Shown: in pieces, positions 21,650-23,852 of the stretch
Numbering within the stretch: the stretch's first letter is position 1
Layout of the letters: the number at the start of each line of letters is the position of its first letter
Source: a virus
Virus record (IMG/VR): IMGVR_UViG_3300035698_023058
Span: 1-23,852 of that record
DNA length: 23,852 nucleotides
Direction: 5' to 3' (one strand)
Notes under the pieces: model-generated
The model's database searches: none
What the model was told of the DNA's origin: nothing
The model's input: only the letters and a program-made list of their open reading frames with translations
Program-made: the position numbers and the translations under genes

Positions 21650-23011
21650 ATGGCAGCAGTAGATAGATCCGATGGAATAAAAATAGAATTTTCTGATAAA
21701 TTAATTGATATATTAAAAGAATTGGAAGCTAATAACTATTATATAGCTTTTGAGTTATTATATATGAGTGATAAGGATGCAAAATATTTAAATGGCTTAA
21801 AAATAACAGATATTGATGTTGGTAAAGATTTTACATTTAAAGTGAAAATAGATGGAAAGTCTTATTATATGAAAGTAGGTAGATTTCTTAGATATTTTTA
21901 TCAAGGAATATTCAAAAATGATGAAATAGCTAAATTTTCCAAAGCTTATAATAAACTAAAAGATGGTGATAGTATAAAATCTGATGCAAAAAGGATAAAT
22001 GTTTCTAAATTTGAATATAAACCAAAGGACCCAAGGGAAACGTTTTTATCATTAACAACAAAAACATACCCATACGGAAATGAAGATGAACTTCTTTATT
22101 TTTTACCAGACTTAGAAAAAGACAAACATGGTAATTATTATAAGATAATTGGAGAAAATAAAGAACCTAGTGTTATGTTTTCATCACACTTAGATACCGC
22201 AGATAGAAAACAAGAACCAACAGAGTTATATTCAAAAGAAGAAGATGGTGACGAGATAATATTTACGAATGGTATGACTATATTAGGAGCAGATGATAAA
22301 GCTGGTGTAACTATTATGTTGTATATGATGGAACATAATGTACCTGGATTATATTATTTCTTTATAGGTGAAGAAAGAGGTGGTATTGGTTCCAATAAGT
22401 TATCTTTTGATTTCTATAACACAGAGTATTTAAAAAATGTAGATATGTGTGTTTCTTTTGATAGAAGAAAAACAGAATCTGTTATAACACAACAAATGGG
22501 TAGAGTTTGTTGCTCAGACCAATTTGGTGTTGCTTTGTGTAAAGAGTATAATAAGAGTGGTTTAAACTTATCACTAGATCCAGGTGGAATATATACCGAT
22601 TCTGCCTCATTTATTGATGAAATACCCGAATGTACTAACGTATCTGTTGGGTATGATAATGAACATACTGGTAGAGAATTACAAAATATGACATTTTTAA
22701 TAAAGATGTGTGAGGCTTCTGTTGATGTCGATTGGCAAAATTTACCAATTGCTAGAAAAGTTGGTCTAAATAACGAACTTATAGCCAAACATAAAGCACT
22801 AATAGATGATATAAAGAGTGGTTCTTTTAACCAAGAAGTTAAAATGGTCGGAATGGATGATGATATATATGTTAGAATAGATATGGATGGCAGCGAGGTT
22901 GATACCGCATTTGATACATTAACAATTATGCAGTTCTTATTAGATAAATATAAAGTAGATGATGCTGATGTTTTAATAGAAGATTCCTACATAAAAATAC
23001 AATTAACATAA
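21650..23011 (+). CDS. Metallopeptidase, M20/M28/M42-type (MH clan), with N-terminal extension
   Basis: A 453-residue protein. Residues about 170-420 form a di-metal aminopeptidase-like domain: SSHLDT (H180, D182), LGADDKAG (D215), FFIGEERGG (E241/E242, catalytic base and metal ligand), SFDRR (D271) and NVSVGYDNEHTGRE (H339). All expected ligand and catalytic positions are filled, so the enzyme should be active and cytoplasmic (no signal peptide). Residues 1-140 are an additional acidic/basic domain without recognisable family. Residues 395-453 form a small C-terminal domain with alternating strands. The gene is second in the operon and its stop lies one base before the next ATG. Substrate unknown. 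PepT-like peptide trimming is the closest analogy, but the exact family cannot be fixed by eye. Confidence 0.82.
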   Translation: MAAVDRSDGIKIEFSDKLIDILKELEANNYYIAFELLYMSDKDAKYLNGLKITDIDVGKDFTFKVKIDGKSYYMKVGRFLRYFYQGIFKNDEIAKFSKAYNKLKDGDSIKSDAKRINVSKFEYKPKDPRETFLSLTTKTYPYGNEDELLYFLPDLEKDKHGNYYKIIGENKEPSVMFSSHLDTADRKQEPTELYSKEEDGDEIIFTNGMTILGADDKAGVTIMLYMMEHNVPGLYYFFIGEERGGIGSNKLSFDFYNTEYLKNVDMCVSFDRRKTESVITQQMGRVCCSDQFGVALCKEYNKSGLNLSLDPGGIYTDSASFIDEIPECTNVSVGYDNEHTGRELQNMTFLIKMCEASVDVDWQNLPIARKVGLNNELIAKHKALIDDIKSGSFNQEVKMVGMDDDIYVRIDMDGSEVDTAFDTLTIMQFLLDKYKVDDADVLIEDSYIKIQLT

Positions 23012-23012
23012 A

Positions 23013-23474
23013 ATGGAAATTAGAAAATATAAAAAATTTTTAAAAGAAGATGTTGGTGGGGATGATGCTTACCAAGACGAATTTAATAGATTAAGCGATG
23101 GTTATGATGATTATGATGATGATTATGATGGAAATAGATTTCCTGATGATGATTATTATAATAAAGAAAATGAAGGTCCCGAAGTTGAAGGAAATATGGA
23201 GGAGCTAATTGATTTATTTAAACAAATGTTTTATCGTTCAAAAATAGAAGAACTTGAAATTGAAGGAGACCTTAATAAAATAAAAATGTACTTTGAACTT
23301 AACCAAAAGGAGAAATTAAAGGATATATTGAGTATCTTTGAAACTCTAAATAAAATAAGAAAGGATATATTACCACAATATGATTGTGATATGGATTTAT
23401 GGAAATATAAGGACGGTACTCCATTACTTAGTATAATATTCACCTACGCAGAGGATGATATAACACCATTTTAA
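23013..23474 (+). CDS. Acidic hypothetical protein with capsid-targeting-like N-terminus
   Basis: This 153-residue protein starts one base after the peptidase stop. Residues 1-13 (MEIRKYKKFLKED) resemble the T4 internal-protein leader (MKTYQEFIAEA) and contain an L-x-E motif (LKE, 10-12) that a gp21-type protease could cut. Residues 15-58 are an Asp/Tyr-rich low-complexity stretch (GYDDYDDDYDG). Residues 60-153 are helical with a short beta end. There are no known domains. It is the last gene of the operon and is followed immediately by an AT hairpin terminator. The internal-protein suggestion is inference. Confidence 0.65.
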   Translation: MEIRKYKKFLKEDVGGDDAYQDEFNRLSDGYDDYDDDYDGNRFPDDDYYNKENEGPEVEGNMEELIDLFKQMFYRSKIEELEIEGDLNKIKMYFELNQKEKLKDILSIFETLNKIRKDILPQYDCDMDLWKYKDGTPLLSIIFTYAEDDITPF

Positions 23475-23505
23475 TAATATTTAAAAATAAATATTAAACT
23501 TTTTT
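23475..23505 (+). terminator. AT-rich hairpin terminator closing the NFACT-R operon
   Basis: A perfect 9-bp stem TAATATTTA/TAAATATTA with an AAAA loop is followed by a run of six T. The stem has no G-C pairs, so it is weaker than the other terminators. Confidence 0.65.
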
Positions 23506-23516
23506 GATTTTACAAA

Positions 23517-23527
23517 TATTATATATA
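23517..23527 (+). promoter_or_regulatory. Putative late promoter before the last, broken gene
   Basis: TATTATATATA lies 29 nt upstream of the ATG at 23557, with an A-rich leader like those of the structural genes. Confidence 0.45.
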
Positions 23528-23556
23528 CATTTGTAGTATAATACAAAACAACAACT

Positions 23557-23816
23557 ATGGGGGTGTAATTAGGATAGATTTACAGAATTAGTGGTTATTA
23601 TGCAGGTATCGGTTGGTTACATACTCCGATTAATAAATTAAGTGGCAATTTTTTTAAACGGAAACGTTAATGAAGTAGGAACAAGTGAAGATTTAGTAGC
23701 TATTCTACAAAACAATAAACTCTCTGTAGCAGAGTTAGCGACTGTCTAGTACAATCTCTGAATTAGTTACAATGTATCACACATCAAATGTGAAACTGTT
23801 TTTTTTCTACTTTTAA
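23557..23816 (+). pseudogene. Late gene with repeatedly broken reading frame
   Basis: The ATG at 23557 follows a good promoter and leader, but its frame stops after three codons. Coding-like stretches continue in successive frames: VIRIDLQN (frame 0, about 23565-23588), then SGYYAGIGWLHTPINKLSGN (to about 23649). Next comes (A)IFLNGNVNEVGTSEDL…VAELATV (to the TAG at 23747), and then STISELVTMYHTSNVKLF (to the TAA at 23814). Joining them needs about three +1 steps and one -1 step, two of them at homopolymers (G5 at 23559 and T7 at 23649-23655). A GTG at 23642 could start the third piece independently. The remaining 36 bases show no feature. Assembly errors, decay and recoding remain possible. 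No family is recognised. Confidence 0.4.
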
Positions 23817-23852
23817 GAGTTTGTCAAAAAAAGTAAATATTTTGTGTTTTTA

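Overview
The window is about 70-75% A+T. It reads as the late structural region of a large T4-like (contractile-tailed) phage, probably infecting a member of the Bacteroidota. T4-type landmarks are a gp55-like late sigma factor (4839), a gp4-like head-completion protein (minus strand, 7473-8015), a gp20-like portal (8833), a gp21-like prohead protease fused to a scaffold-like region (15321) and a gp23-like major capsid protein (17540). The host guess is inference. It rests on start codons without Shine-Dalgarno sequences, A-rich leaders, and an RNase R whose linker and catalytic region look Bacteroidota-like.

Layout. 1-643: end of a beta-rich virion or adhesin-like gene, then a small frame-disrupted gene. 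724-2007: unknown gene with an A-rich leader and a terminator. 2107-4047: homing endonuclease and a convergent zinc-finger mini-gene. 4057-4737: a frame-disrupted gene and a 38-residue ORF. 4839-6777: gp55-like sigma factor followed by a second endonuclease. 6884-8768: two small genes, the gp4-like nuclease (minus) and an unknown protein. 8833-11256: portal and a leucine-rich-repeat-like protein. 11253-15199 (minus): RNase R, a truncated endonuclease and a full endonuclease. 15321-19222: protease/scaffold and capsid genes. 19241-21095: terminator, tRNA-Gly(UCC), terminator and a fourth endonuclease. 21245-23505: an operon of a free-standing NFACT-R protein, a zinc-type peptidase and an acidic protein, closed by a terminator. 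23517-23852: a promoter and a gene with a repeatedly broken frame.

How it fits together. A repeated motif (consensus TTAATATATA) precedes almost every transcription unit on either strand and is the natural candidate for a late promoter used with the gp55-like sigma. It lies 18-38 nt upstream of most structural genes, most of which have an A-rich leader. It lies only 4-8 nt upstream of the endonucleases and several accessory genes, which predicts nearly leaderless mRNAs. The protease, its scaffold-like extension and the capsid protein form a maturation cassette. The scaffold region carries ten tandem 14-residue repeats, each with an (I/L)-A-E motif matching the T4 prohead-protease cleavage rule, and the capsid N-terminus carries a similar site.

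Most unusual are the fused protease/scaffold with periodic cleavage motifs, four paralogous Vsr-like endonucleases with a GNAT-like C-terminal domain, and the coexistence of RNase R with a free-standing NFACT-R protein (both from RNA/ribosome quality-control families). Three loci also need a frameshift to be read as a single protein.
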